DNA of 64,000 bases from WTGA01 sp965214055 (GCA_965214055.1 OZ243931.1:248001-312000), one strand, 5' to 3'. Counted from the stretch's first letter, positions 15,383 through 24,930 are shown. Translations and numbers: made by a program. The notes: generated by a model from the sequence alone, not told the origin.

Positions 15383-17275
15383 TCCCCCAGGCTGCCCTTT
15401 ACTGGCCTGGACTCTGGGCTTCTTCAGGGGTTTCTGCTTCGCCTTCCTGCCGGTTTTCCGATTGCTTTTTCCTTTCATGCGGGGCGGGGGAACGGTTCTG
15501 CATTCCTCAAAGATACGTTTTTCGCAGGTGGCGCAGATCCGTTTGTCCAGATTTTCGAAAATGTGCGTGATGGCTTCATTCTTTGAATCAAAGATATTGT
15601 TCTTTCCGATAAACTCCAGGTACCCTCCTTTTTCCAGCACCTTGCTGGCACTGTCCTTGAACCGGTAAAGATAAAGTTCTCCTCCCATTTTTCTGCGCTC
15701 CCGGGCCTCGGTCTTCAGCAGTTCGGCCCCCGTATAATCGACCTGGTTGATCCCCTTGGTGAGCAGCAGCAGGTGCGTCTGTTCCGGATAGTGCTCCCGA
15801 TACAGCCGGAACATCTCCCCCACATGCGTCACCGAACCAAAATACAGGGAATCGTCCAGGCGCAGTGTTTTCATTTGCGGACATTCCGGAAGCGACACAG
15901 CGGAATCAAACTTCCGGTTCTTTAGCGCAGGATTGGGTACACGAGACAGGATTTTGGGTCTTGAAGTCTTTCTCAGGTAGATCATCAAGGAAAGAATGAC
16001 GCCAAACAGGATGGCAAATTCCAGTTTGAAGAAAATGGTGCTGGCAAACGTCACCAGCATGATGGCCGCTTCTTTCTGGTCCGCCGTGATAATCGTGCGA
16101 ATCTGGGAAAAGTTGATGATCCGCCATGCCACCAGGATCAAGATGGCCGCCACTGCGGCTTTCGGCAGATACGCGGTGAGCGGCGCCACCAGCAGTACAA
16201 ATGGAATGACCAGGACTCCGGCGGTGATGGCCGCCAGCGGGGTTTTTGCCCCGGCTTCATAGTTGGCACCGCTGCGGTTGAATGAGCCGGTGGCGACATA
16301 CGCGGAAAAAAAGCTTCCCGCGATATTGGATAATCCCTGTCCAAGAAATTCCTGGTTGCCTTGAATCGGTTGACCGGATTTCAGGGCAATGGACCGGGAG
16401 ATGGAAACCGCCTCGGTCAACGCAAACAGGGTCATGGCCAACGCCAGCGGCGCAAGGTCCCTGAACACTTCCACAGAAAACTGGGGGGACGAAAGGGGAG
16501 GCAGCTGCTGCGGCAGTGCCCCCACCATGTAAATGCCGGTTTTCTCTTCTCCCAGGGTGATATTCAGGGCGACACCGACCAGGCTCCCCAGCACCAGTGC
16601 GGCAATCATCGGCGGGAACACCGGCCATTTTTTCTTGAAGACAAAATGCGCGGCCAATGTGGTGAACGATACAACGATGACCATGGGATGAAAGGCACTC
16701 CAGTTCTGCCACAAATAGGAGACCGATTCATAAAACTGCCCATTGCCCGGGATTTCCAGCCCAAGAAAAATCTTTGCCTGCTTGGCCGCAATGAGCAGTG
16801 CCGCCCCCGCCGTAAACCCGACAATCACGGAATGGGAAATAAAATTGACGAGGGCACCCAGTTTCAGAACCCCCATTGCAAACTGGGTGATGCCAACCAT
16901 GAATGCCAGGGTAATGGCCAGTGCAACATATTGTGCGCTTCCCGGTTCCGCCAGGGCACTCAAAGAGGAAAACATCACCACCGACGCGGCGGTGGTTGGA
17001 CCGGACACCAGATGCCAGGACGATCCGAATAAAGCGGCCACAATGGCCGGGACGATGCTGGCGTAAAGCCCGTATTCCGGGGGCATGCCGGCGATGGTGG
17101 CAAAGGCCACCCCCTGGGGAAGAACAATCGCGGCCCCGGTGATTCCAGCCATGAAATCAGACCGAACGGTTTCCCGGTTGAGATGGCGCCCCCATCTCAT
17201 GAACGGGAAAAATCTCACTACAGACAGGTTAAATCTCGTATAGCGTTTTTTGAATGCGGCAAATTTGGGCTTCAT
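15371..17275 (-). CDS. SulP family anion transporter with STAS domain
   Basis: Inner-membrane transporter of the SLC26/SulP family (sulfate, bicarbonate or dicarboxylate). 634 residues. The SulP signature region VLPQGVAFATIAGMPPEYGL (about 54-73) is followed by VSGPTTAASVVMFSSL and the later GNQEFLGQGLSNIAGSFFSA segment, with about 12 membrane spans to residue 440. A cytoplasmic STAS-like domain follows (about 470-585). A tail with CATCEKRIFEEC and a Lys/Arg-rich end is unusual and could bind metal or membrane. The ion cannot be predicted reliably. Confidence 0.88.
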   Translation of the reverse strand: MKPKFAAFKKRYTRFNLSVVRFFPFMRWGRHLNRETVRSDFMAGITGAAIVLPQGVAFATIAGMPPEYGLYASIVPAIVAALFGSSWHLVSGPTTAASVVMFSSLSALAEPGSAQYVALAITLAFMVGITQFAMGVLKLGALVNFISHSVIVGFTAGAALLIAAKQAKIFLGLEIPGNGQFYESVSYLWQNWSAFHPMVIVVSFTTLAAHFVFKKKWPVFPPMIAALVLGSLVGVALNITLGEEKTGIYMVGALPQQLPPLSSPQFSVEVFRDLAPLALAMTLFALTEAVSISRSIALKSGQPIQGNQEFLGQGLSNIAGSFFSAYVATGSFNRSGANYEAGAKTPLAAITAGVLVIPFVLLVAPLTAYLPKAAVAAILILVAWRIINFSQIRTIITADQKEAAIMLVTFASTIFFKLEFAILFGVILSLMIYLRKTSRPKILSRVPNPALKNRKFDSAVSLPECPQMKTLRLDDSLYFGSVTHVGEMFRLYREHYPEQTHLLLLTKGINQVDYTGAELLKTEARERRKMGGELYLYRFKDSASKVLEKGGYLEFIGKNNIFDSKNEAITHIFENLDKRICATCEKRIFEECRTVPPPRMKGKSNRKTGRKAKQKPLKKPRVQASKGQPGGSDV

Positions 17276-17670
17276 GGAGGCCGGGTCATCAACCGGGTTG
17301 GATTCTCAAAAAGAGAGGGCGGCTCCCCTCGTTTACTGCGCTGTATTGGAACAGAGAAAATTCCGATTCACAACAAAAAACACCGGATTCAACACAGAAA
17401 ATCGGACGGTTTGCCATAGAATTATTTTATCCGTCCCGCCGTTTCGGGCTGGACAGGCTACAGGCGGCAGGTCCTGCAACCCCGGGGCTGCACGACACCC
17501 TCCCCTTTCCTTTCCAAACCGGGGAGGATGCCGGGAAAACCGGGCAATGAGTGAATTCGCATCACCCCGAAAACCAGTCATCCGGTTTTTATTTCAGGCC
17601 CATGCAGTCCCCGGGAGCCGGTCAGATGATAAATCCGCCACTCGACCCGGGGAATATCCATCCTTTGATT
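17276..17670. other. intergenic stretch, no supported gene
   Basis: 395 bases between the SulP start and the stop of the first acyl-CoA ligase. Open frames here run into their neighbours and have no recognisable domain. The A+T-rich part near 17340-17440 probably holds the SulP promoter. I see no strong terminator hairpin. Confidence 0.4.
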
Positions 17671-19317
17671 TTATGTGGTTTTTCCTGGTGCCGGATCCAG
17701 TGAAAGGGACTCATACTTCCCCTCAAGGAAACGGTCCCGAATCACAAATTTCTGGATTTTGCGGGAGCCGGTCATGGGGAATTCCTCCACCCGGCACCAG
17801 ATGGCCGGTGTTTTCTGCGGGGACAATCGCTCCCGGCAAAATCCATGCAAACGGTTGGCGGCAACCACCTGGTTCTCCTCGGTACGAAAGAAGCAGCCCA
17901 CCACTTCGCCCCACTTGTCATCCCGAATCCCGACCACCGCGACTTCGGCAATCACGGGATGTTCGAGCAGCGTGTTTTCGATCTCTGCCGGAAACATATT
18001 CTCCCCGCCCCGGATGATCATATCTTTGACTCGTCCGGTGATTTTCAGATACCCCCGTTCATCCATCGTGCCAAGGTCGCCGGTATGCAGCCAGCCATCA
18101 CTATCGATGGCCTCTTTTGTGGCCTCCGGGTCGTTGTAATAACGGATCATGTTGCAGTAGGCCCGAACACAGATTTCCCCCACACCATTCAGCGGAGCCA
18201 CTTCATGGGATTCCACATCCCGGATGCTGACCTCGGTTTGTGGCAGGGGCTGGCCGATAGTGTGGCAGATATCCTCGATGGAATCCTCCGGAAAATGCTG
18301 GGTGATGACCGGAGAAGTTTCGGTTTGCCCGTACAGAGTCCCGAAACCACAGCCGAACACGCGTTGAATATTTTTCACCAGGTCCGGTGCGACCATGGCG
18401 CCCCCCGAGGAAAACATTTCCACCGATGAGACGTCGAACGGTTCTTTTTCCAGCGCTTCCAGCAGGGCAATGAGCATGGTTGGCACCCCCAGAATGGTGC
18501 TGACTCTTTCCTGCTCGATGAGGCGGCAGATGGCAGGGGGATCAAACCGCTTGACGATCAGCATGGTGCAACCGGCCTGCAGACATCCCAGCGTCACCAT
18601 CCCGCAGCCGCTGGTATGGAACATCGGCATAATATTGATCCACACGGTATCCGGGTGCACTCCCAGGCGGTCTGCATAAAACCGCGCATTGTTCAGCAGG
18701 CTCAGGTGATTCAATACCGCGCCTTTTGGAAAGCCGGTGGTACCGGAGGTGTATTGAACCATGGAGGCATCTTCCGGACGGACAACAGGCAATGCATCCA
18801 CCGGTGTTAATATGCGGTGCATGGCCCAGGAATCATCCATGTTGACGCATTCCCGAATCCCGTCCAGGCCGTCACAGGCTTCCATCGCAATGGTGGCCAT
18901 GGGATTGCCCCGGTATTCCTCCACCCGAAACAGGGCAACGGACCCCGACTGTTCCAGGATGTAGCGCAATTCCCTTGCCTGCAGTGCTGGATTCGCGGTG
19001 ACAATCACAATGCCGGCCATGGCGCAGGCAAACTCCATGATGACCCACTCCGGCGTATTCGGTGACCACACCGTGACTCGCTCCCCAGGGTCAAATCGGC
19101 TGGCCAGCGCAAGGGCCTGTTCCTCGCATTCGGCCAATAGCCCGGAATAGGTCCATGACCGGCCGATGCAACCCTGGCCATCGACCTCTACCAGTGCCGT
19201 TTTGTCCGGGGAATGCCGGGCGGTTAACCGAAGCTGCCCGCCGATGGTGATAGTGCGAATTTCCGCATCGGTGTGGGCGGGAAACAGGGATTCGGTCAAT
19301 CGAACCGCATAACTCAT
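17671..19317 (-). CDS. AMP-binding acyl-CoA ligase (copy 1)
   Basis: Adenylate-forming ligase of the FadD/acyl-CoA synthetase type, 548 residues. The AMP motif YTSGTTGFPKGAV lies near residue 215, with LYGQTETSP and GWLHTGDLG further on and the hinge GRVKDMIIRGGEN near 440. The C-terminal catalytic-lysine segment reads MTGSRKIQKF instead of the usual TGSGKIQKF: the Gly before Lys is Arg. It is a close paralogue of the ligase at 20986-22593 (same RLTE..FPA N-terminus). ATG overlaps the stop of the neighbouring hydratase by 4 bases. Substrate unknown; the operon context suggests a carboxylic acid processed as its CoA thioester. Confidence 0.9.
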   Translation of the reverse strand: MSYAVRLTESLFPAHTDAEIRTITIGGQLRLTARHSPDKTALVEVDGQGCIGRSWTYSGLLAECEEQALALASRFDPGERVTVWSPNTPEWVIMEFACAMAGIVIVTANPALQARELRYILEQSGSVALFRVEEYRGNPMATIAMEACDGLDGIRECVNMDDSWAMHRILTPVDALPVVRPEDASMVQYTSGTTGFPKGAVLNHLSLLNNARFYADRLGVHPDTVWINIMPMFHTSGCGMVTLGCLQAGCTMLIVKRFDPPAICRLIEQERVSTILGVPTMLIALLEALEKEPFDVSSVEMFSSGGAMVAPDLVKNIQRVFGCGFGTLYGQTETSPVITQHFPEDSIEDICHTIGQPLPQTEVSIRDVESHEVAPLNGVGEICVRAYCNMIRYYNDPEATKEAIDSDGWLHTGDLGTMDERGYLKITGRVKDMIIRGGENMFPAEIENTLLEHPVIAEVAVVGIRDDKWGEVVGCFFRTEENQVVAANRLHGFCRERLSPQKTPAIWCRVEEFPMTGSRKIQKFVIRDRFLEGKYESLSLDPAPGKTT

Positions 19318-20165
19318 TTTTTGCGTCCGGTCTTGCTTCCCGGGATGGGTTCGCCGGAATCCCGTTCGGCCACAGCCTGCTTGAAACCGACTTCCCCGGC
19401 ACGGGTCTTGAATGCGACGCCTTCGGGGCTGTGACGGGCAAAACCGTCCAGCAGGGTGGCAAGGGTCTGGGTACCGGCAAGTCCCATGTTCTCGTACGCC
19501 TGATTGACCAGCATCTTCGACATGGCCAACTGGTTTTTCGGGACACCCCGGATGCGGTCCAGGAGGGTTTGAACCGCGTCATCCAGTTGGTCCAGAGGGA
19601 CGGCCTGCAGGATCAATCCCATCTTCTCAGCCTCCCTTCCCGTAATGAGGTCTCCGGTAAACAGCATGCGCTTGGCACGCTCTGCACCCAGTCGATAGAC
19701 CCACATCGCGGTGGTCGGACAACCCCAGACCCGGGCGGGTGGATAACCAATGCGGGCTTCTTCATTCATGATGATGATGTCCGAACACAACGCGATATCA
19801 CTGCCCCCGGCCACGGCATCTCCATTCACCCTGGCAATCACCGGCTTGGGACAGCGCCACAGGGACATCATGCTGTCGGTGCAGTGCCGCATGAACCGGT
19901 AATCGATCATGGCATCCCAGGGCATCTCTTGGATCGCCGGATTGTCCCCTTCGGCAAAAATACTGAGATCATAGCCTCCACAAAAACCCCGTCCCGCGCC
20001 AGTCAGGACAATGGCATGCACGGAATCGTCGTTGACTGCCCGCTCCACCGCCTTCACCAGGTCACCCGGCATGCGTTCGGTGATGGCATTGAACTTTTCG
20101 GGACGATTGAGGGTGATGGTGGCAACGCATTCCCTGGCTTCATAGTGAATATCGCCAAAATTCAT
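19314..20165 (-). CDS. enoyl-CoA hydratase/isomerase family protein (copy 1)
   Basis: Crotonase-fold enzyme, 283 residues from MNFGDIHYE at 20165; an upstream ATG at 20234 would only add a non-conserved basic leader running into the neighbour. Oxyanion-hole segments are GAGRGFCGGYDLS and NGDAVAGGSDIALCSD, followed by ARIGYPPARVWGCPTT. The usual catalytic glutamates are not obvious, so hydratase, isomerase or hydrolase activity cannot be separated. It sits between ligase 1 and hydratase 2 with overlapping or near-overlapping ends, implying one transcript. Confidence 0.88.
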   Translation of the reverse strand: MNFGDIHYEARECVATITLNRPEKFNAITERMPGDLVKAVERAVNDDSVHAIVLTGAGRGFCGGYDLSIFAEGDNPAIQEMPWDAMIDYRFMRHCTDSMMSLWRCPKPVIARVNGDAVAGGSDIALCSDIIIMNEEARIGYPPARVWGCPTTAMWVYRLGAERAKRMLFTGDLITGREAEKMGLILQAVPLDQLDDAVQTLLDRIRGVPKNQLAMSKMLVNQAYENMGLAGTQTLATLLDGFARHSPEGVAFKTRAGEVGFKQAVAERDSGEPIPGSKTGRKK

Positions 20166-20178
20166 GATTGATTTCTGA

Positions 20179-20958
20179 TTAGTGGTTTTTGCGGCGTCCG
20201 GCAAATCGCCCCGCACCATCCATCCCCTCCGCAAACAGGGACTCGCGCCCGTTGTACCATTCGTAGATCATGGCCTCGCGGAGGGATTTCCCATACTGGT
20301 TGTTTACAGAACGCCGGTCGGCGCGAACGCAGCTTTGGGGATGGGCAGCGATTTCGCGGGCCAGCGCTTCCGCCTTTTCCCGGCTGGCCCCCTCCTCCAC
20401 CAAATACTCACACAGTCCGATCGAAAGACTTTCCCTGGCATCGACGCGACGACCCGTCAGGATGATTTCCCGGGCACGCCCCTCTCCGACCAGGCGGGGC
20501 AGGCGAACGGTACCGCCATCAATCAGGGGAATCCCCCATCGTCGACAGTACACACCAAAGTACGACGACTCTTCCATGACACGAAAATCGCACCACAGCG
20601 CGAGCTCCATCCCCCCCGCCACGGCGGGTCCGGCAATGGCTGCAATCACGGGCTTGTCCAGCTCGAGCCTGGTTGGACCGAGCAGGGCGGGTGGAACCCC
20701 GGAACCCTCATGGGGGATGTTGTGGGCATCGAAGAAACCATCGCTGTCGAGAGCGGCCGCATGTTTCAGATCCCAGCCGGCGCTGAATGCACCGCCTTCC
20801 CCCCATAAAACCGCAACGGATGCCGAATCGTCCTGACCGAACCCGGTAAAGGCTTCATACAGCGCATCTGCAGAGTCGGGATCTATGGCGTTGCGGACCC
20901 CGGGGCGTGACAGGATGACTGTCCAGACCGATTCACTTTTATCGATGCGAACACTCAT
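20179..20958 (-). CDS. enoyl-CoA hydratase/isomerase family protein (copy 2)
   Basis: A second crotonase-fold protein, 259 residues. It has VLWGEGGAFSAGWDLKH (oxyanion-hole loop 1) and IAGPAVAGGMELALWCDFRV (loop 2), followed by YCRRWGIPLIDGGTVRLPRL, the segment that holds the second active-site position. It is clearly different from copy 1 and so not a recent duplicate. It starts 27 bases after the ligase 2 stop and ends 13 bases before hydratase 1. Probable role is hydration or cleavage of an unsaturated acyl-CoA made by one of the ligases. Confidence 0.9.
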   Translation of the reverse strand: MSVRIDKSESVWTVILSRPGVRNAIDPDSADALYEAFTGFGQDDSASVAVLWGEGGAFSAGWDLKHAAALDSDGFFDAHNIPHEGSGVPPALLGPTRLELDKPVIAAIAGPAVAGGMELALWCDFRVMEESSYFGVYCRRWGIPLIDGGTVRLPRLVGEGRAREIILTGRRVDARESLSIGLCEYLVEEGASREKAEALAREIAAHPQSCVRADRRSVNNQYGKSLREAMIYEWYNGRESLFAEGMDGAGRFAGRRKNH

Positions 20959-20985
20959 GATATTTCCCTCAAGATCGGGGGTTGT

Positions 20986-22593
20986 CTATTCATACTCACC
21001 CGAAAGATACTTCTCCCGTATCCTGAATTTCTGAATTTTTCCGGAACCCGTCAGGGGGAAAGCCTCCACGCGTCGCCAGATGCCCGGCGTTTTTTGCGGG
21101 GAAAGGTACCGGCGACAAAATGATTTCAGCTCTTCCGTGTCCATGGGCTGATTGTCTTCGGTTCTGATGAATGCGGCAATCACCTCTCCCCACTTTTCAT
21201 CGGGGATCCCCACCACGGCCGCCTCTGCAACCTGCGGGTGCTCGATCAACGCATTTTCGATCTCCGCGGGAAAATGATTCTCGCCACCGCGTATGATCAT
21301 ATCCTTGACCCGGCCGGTAACCCGGATGAAACCGCGTTGATCGAGCTTGCCAAGATCCCCGGTGTGCAGCCAGCCTTCTTCATCGATGGCTGTCCGGGTG
21401 GCTTCTTCCTGGTTGTGATAGCACATCATCACACTGTATCCCCTGGCACAGATCTCCCCGACCTCCCCAACCCCGAGTACTGCGCCGGTTTCGGGGTGAC
21501 GAATGGATACGCTGGTATGAGGCAGGGGTTGTCCGGCACAACAGCAGATATCGTCGACGGTGACGTCATCGTGATTGAGACAGATCATCGGAGAGGCCTC
21601 GGTCTGTCCAAAAGCCGATTGCAGGGAACATCCAAGACGGTCCCGAATCTTCCGTACCAGCTCGGGCGCTACCGGTGCACCCCCGGTGGTAATCACTTCC
21701 ATCGAAGACAGGTCACGGGGTTCGCTTTCCAGCGCCTCCAACAATCCTGCGAGCATGGTGGGGACCGCAAAAAACGTGGTGATCCCCTCGCTTTCGATCA
21801 GGCGGGCCAGCAGGCTGGCATCGAATCGCGGAATCATCAGCATTTTGCACCCCGCCTGCAGGGAACCCAGCGCCGTCGTGGCGCAGCCGGCCGTGTGGAA
21901 CATCGGCATGAAATTTGCCCAGACGGATTGCTGGTGAACATTTTTTCGCGCCGCAAACAGGCGGGCATTGTTAACCAGATTGTAGTGCGACAGCACTGCG
22001 CCCTTGGGAAAGCCCGTGGTTCCAGAAGTATATTGAATCTGGGCCGGGTCCGTGGGCCTGACACCCGGCAGACCGGCCAGCTGCGATTCCGGTTCAAACC
22101 AGACGGCCTCATCGTCCAGGTTGACCACTGCACGAATCCGCTTGTTGCCCAGGACAGCCTTTTGCGCGATGTCCGACATGGGATTGCCGCGAAAGCCGTG
22201 GACCAGAAACAGGGCCACCGCACCGGATTGTTCCAGAACATATCGCAGTTCCTTGTCCTGGAAGGACGGGTTCGCCGTGACCAGCACCAGGCCCGCCAAT
22301 GCACAGGCGTATTCCATAAAAAGCCATTGTGGAAGGTTGGGTGCCCAGACCACCACCCGCTCCCCGGGCTCGAATCGCGAGGCGAGAACCACGGCGAGCC
22401 GTTCGCTGGTTTCCAGCAACTCACGGTAATTCCAGTCACGCCCGACCGTTCCATCCATGGCAACCTCCACCAGGGCCGTCTCTTCGGCATGGCGATCAGC
22501 CGCCTCCCTGAGCAACTCACCCACCGTGATGTCACGCAGTTGTGCATCGATTTGCGCAGGGAAGAAGGCTTCAGTGAGACGGATGTCATACAT
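20986..22593 (-). CDS. AMP-binding acyl-CoA ligase (copy 2)
   Basis: Acyl-CoA synthetase of 535 residues, with IQYTSGTTGFPKGAVLSHYN, SAFGQTEASP, EGWLHTGDLGKLDQRG and an intact catalytic-lysine segment LTGSGKIQKF. It is closely related to copy 1 over the full length. The presence of two such ligases with different A10 motifs suggests divided substrates or one weakened copy. It lies 12 bases after the stop of the DmdA-like gene, the first gene of the operon. No organism-independent substrate call is possible. Confidence 0.9.
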   Translation of the reverse strand: MYDIRLTEAFFPAQIDAQLRDITVGELLREAADRHAEETALVEVAMDGTVGRDWNYRELLETSERLAVVLASRFEPGERVVVWAPNLPQWLFMEYACALAGLVLVTANPSFQDKELRYVLEQSGAVALFLVHGFRGNPMSDIAQKAVLGNKRIRAVVNLDDEAVWFEPESQLAGLPGVRPTDPAQIQYTSGTTGFPKGAVLSHYNLVNNARLFAARKNVHQQSVWANFMPMFHTAGCATTALGSLQAGCKMLMIPRFDASLLARLIESEGITTFFAVPTMLAGLLEALESEPRDLSSMEVITTGGAPVAPELVRKIRDRLGCSLQSAFGQTEASPMICLNHDDVTVDDICCCAGQPLPHTSVSIRHPETGAVLGVGEVGEICARGYSVMMCYHNQEEATRTAIDEEGWLHTGDLGKLDQRGFIRVTGRVKDMIIRGGENHFPAEIENALIEHPQVAEAAVVGIPDEKWGEVIAAFIRTEDNQPMDTEELKSFCRRYLSPQKTPGIWRRVEAFPLTGSGKIQKFRIREKYLSGEYE

Positions 22594-22605
22594 GTGGAGG
22601 CTCCA

Positions 22606-23802
22606 TCAGACTCCCTGTGGAATGTCGACCCTGCGGCCACGCGGGATATCGCGTTTCTCATCGTACATGGGGGTCGTACAGGTTTGTGCCGTACGAATCT
22701 CACCGTCGGTGCAGACGACTTCGAATTCGAAGCCGGGCCCAGAATCCGCATCATCGAGTCGAACGATGGCCACACCGCACCGCTGGAAGGGGGACCAGGC
22801 ACTGGAACAGACCCTCCCCGCATCCAGCCCCCCGGACTTCAGCGTTCTCCCAATCCGGGCAACGCCGCCATCTGTCCGCAATCCCCAGGTGCGGCAACGA
22901 CGATCCGCCCGCAGCAATGCATCGCGCCCGCAGAATTCTCTCTTATCGAACTCCACCATGTGGCCGAGGCCAGCGTCAAAGGGGGTCGTGCTCCCGTCGA
23001 AATCGGAACCGGCATTCAGCAGCCCGGCTTCGATGCGGCGGGTGCGAAAGGCGTCCGCGGAGGTCGGCGTCATGTCGAATGGCCTGCCCGCTTCGAGGAT
23101 GCGTGCACCCACCGCATCCCTGTCGGTATCCGGAAGCAGGTAGAATTCCCAGCCGAGTTCATTGGTAAAGCCAGAGCGGGTCAGCACCACCGGCTGACCC
23201 GCGATGGTGACTTCCGCCATGTCGAAGTACCGGAACGGTTCCGGCATGTCGCCATCCACCGCCGCCGCCAGCACCTCCAGGGACCTGGGCCCCTGTACCT
23301 GGCTGACCCAGACACCCGGATCAAGCACTTCGACGTCGAGTCCCCGTCCATTGGCAAGCAGCCAGGAAAACAGGTCGCCATCGGCCTGACCGAACCAGAA
23401 GCGGTCCCCGGCAAGGCGAACCAGGACCCCGTCGGTAATCATGCCGCCGTGGTCGTAGCAGGCGAACTGGTAGCTGCAGCGGCCCACGCGATTCTTTCCG
23501 ATCTCCCGGGTAAACACCCGGTTCAGCAGCCTTTCGGCGTCCGGCCCCCGAATCTCCAGCGGCAGTTCCCCGGTGTGCCGCAGGATGACACTTTGCCGAA
23601 CACGCCAGTACACCTCGTCCTCGCTCAGATTGTTCAGACTTGCGGTGGCGAGACGCCGGTTGTAGACGAAATAGGTGGGATCGTAGGGCAACTCCTGGTG
23701 GATCAGTGGGTGGGGCGCCATGGTCCGTGCCAGTTCGTTGGGACGTTCAACCACTGCCTGGCGGACTGAGACTGCGATTTGCAGGTTATCGGGGCTGATC
23801 AA
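22606..23802 (-). CDS. DmdA/GcvT-like tetrahydrofolate-dependent demethylase
   Basis: A 398-residue member of the GcvT aminomethyltransferase superfamily, distinct from the true gcvT at 32273. It has LEIRGPDAERLLNRVFTREI (domain 1), GGMITDGVLVRLAGDRFWFG, then WVSQVQGPRSLEVLAA and VVLTRSGFTNELGWEFYLLP. The GcvT Asp-Asp of GGVIDD is replaced by GGMITD. The RFWFGQADGDL and RSGF...GWEFYL patterns recall DMSP demethylase DmdA and aromatic O-demethylase LigM more than GcvT. Adjacent CoA ligases and crotonases fit a pathway that removes a methyl group to THF and then degrades the acid. Exact substrate is not determinable. Confidence 0.75.
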   Translation of the reverse strand: MISPDNLQIAVSVRQAVVERPNELARTMAPHPLIHQELPYDPTYFVYNRRLATASLNNLSEDEVYWRVRQSVILRHTGELPLEIRGPDAERLLNRVFTREIGKNRVGRCSYQFACYDHGGMITDGVLVRLAGDRFWFGQADGDLFSWLLANGRGLDVEVLDPGVWVSQVQGPRSLEVLAAAVDGDMPEPFRYFDMAEVTIAGQPVVLTRSGFTNELGWEFYLLPDTDRDAVGARILEAGRPFDMTPTSADAFRTRRIEAGLLNAGSDFDGSTTPFDAGLGHMVEFDKREFCGRDALLRADRRCRTWGLRTDGGVARIGRTLKSGGLDAGRVCSSAWSPFQRCGVAIVRLDDADSGPGFEFEVVCTDGEIRTAQTCTTPMYDEKRDIPRGRRVDIPQGV

Positions 23803-23845
23803 TGTTTGAAATCCTCATACATCGAGGGTTATGATTTGAACAATA

Positions 23846-23870
23846 GTGAATTTAAACACACTCTATTCAC
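23846..23870. promoter_or_regulatory. inverted repeat, candidate LysR-type binding site
   Basis: GTGAAT and ATTCAC, exact reverse complements separated by 13 bases, lie in the divergent A+T-rich region between the DmdA-like gene and the LysR gene. Position and dyad are what LysR regulators use to control a divergent operon. Binding is inferred. Confidence 0.4.
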
Positions 23871-23923
23871 CCTGAATATTTCAAATTTTCATACAACTTG
23901 TCAGAAAAATCAGAACATACCGG

Positions 23924-24793
23924 ATGCCCTTCAGATCCTACAACACACTACGGGTATTCACCGCCGTTGCCCGTCATGAGAGCGTCACCGCTGCCGCCGC
24001 TGAACTGAACCTCTCCAAGGCTTCCGTGAGCTACCAGGTCCGGAAACTGGAAGATGAACTGGGGTTCCGGGTTTTTGAGCGAAAAAACCAGCGACTCCAC
24101 ATCACCGGCAAAGGCGAAAAACTGATGCACAGCGCACAACTGGCCTTCGGCCAGCTCGACCGGGACATCCGCCGGCTCAAGGAGAACGCCCCGGACCTGA
24201 TCACCATTGGCGCCCTCACCTATTTCTTTTCGCGCTGGCTGTCGTCCCGCCTGATGACATTCATGGAAGACAATCCGGGGATCGCCGTCCGGGTGGAGCC
24301 TATCACCGGTATTGACGATCTCTCGCAATCGGATATTGATGTCGCGATCTGCTGGGGTGCCGGAGAGCGGGACGGGCCTGACCACACGCTTTTGTTCCAC
24401 TGTCCCGCCCGTCCAACGGCCAACGCCAGCATCGCCAGGCAGGTCCGGGAAATTGGACTGGAAAGAGCCCTGAGAGAAGTTCCATTGCTGGCAGACAGCT
24501 CGGGCAGCGCCGGATGGAAACAATGGCATCGGCTTGCCGGGCTGGAATATCTCCCCATGCAAAACCGCCTGGTCATTCCGGATTCCAACGACCGTGTGCA
24601 GGCCGTCATCGATGGACAGGGAATCGCCCTGTGGGACGATCTGGTCCAGAATGAACTGGATTCGGGGGAACTGTGCTACCTGTCCGAAGTGGCGCTGAAC
24701 GAGGCCGGCTACTACCTGTTTTGTGCGTCCCCCGTATTTGATCGAAACCCGGCAACCGAAATATTCCTCAACTGGATCAGACACCAGCATTGA
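23924..24793 (+). CDS. LysR-family transcriptional regulator
   Basis: 289 residues. The N-terminal winged helix-turn-helix (about 5-65) reads RSYNTLRVFTAVARHESVTA, AAAELNLSKASVSYQVRKLE. The rest is a periplasmic-binding-like effector domain. The HTH most resembles the GcvA group. It is divergent from the DmdA-like operon with 121 bases between the starts, so the likely targets are its own gene and that operon. The inducer may be the pathway substrate or a CoA/acid intermediate, which is inference. Confidence 0.92.
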   Translation: MPFRSYNTLRVFTAVARHESVTAAAAELNLSKASVSYQVRKLEDELGFRVFERKNQRLHITGKGEKLMHSAQLAFGQLDRDIRRLKENAPDLITIGALTYFFSRWLSSRLMTFMEDNPGIAVRVEPITGIDDLSQSDIDVAICWGAGERDGPDHTLLFHCPARPTANASIARQVREIGLERALREVPLLADSSGSAGWKQWHRLAGLEYLPMQNRLVIPDSNDRVQAVIDGQGIALWDDLVQNELDSGELCYLSEVALNEAGYYLFCASPVFDRNPATEIFLNWIRHQH

Positions 24794-24930
24794 AATGACT
24801 TCCCCGTCGATTCCAATGACCGGTTTTGCGGGATGCACGCAGATTCCCCCGTCCATTCACGTAACGCATCCTCCCGCCGGGAAAAAGAAGGGAACGGGAC
24901 AAAACAACCCCGCTGGCCACCAGTCGCCGG

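Noticed and set aside
21238..23769. 843-codon open frame on the plus strand
   Set aside because: It is antisense to the acyl-CoA ligase 2 and DmdA-like genes, which have full domain motifs; its own composition is His/Gln/Arg rich without any domain.
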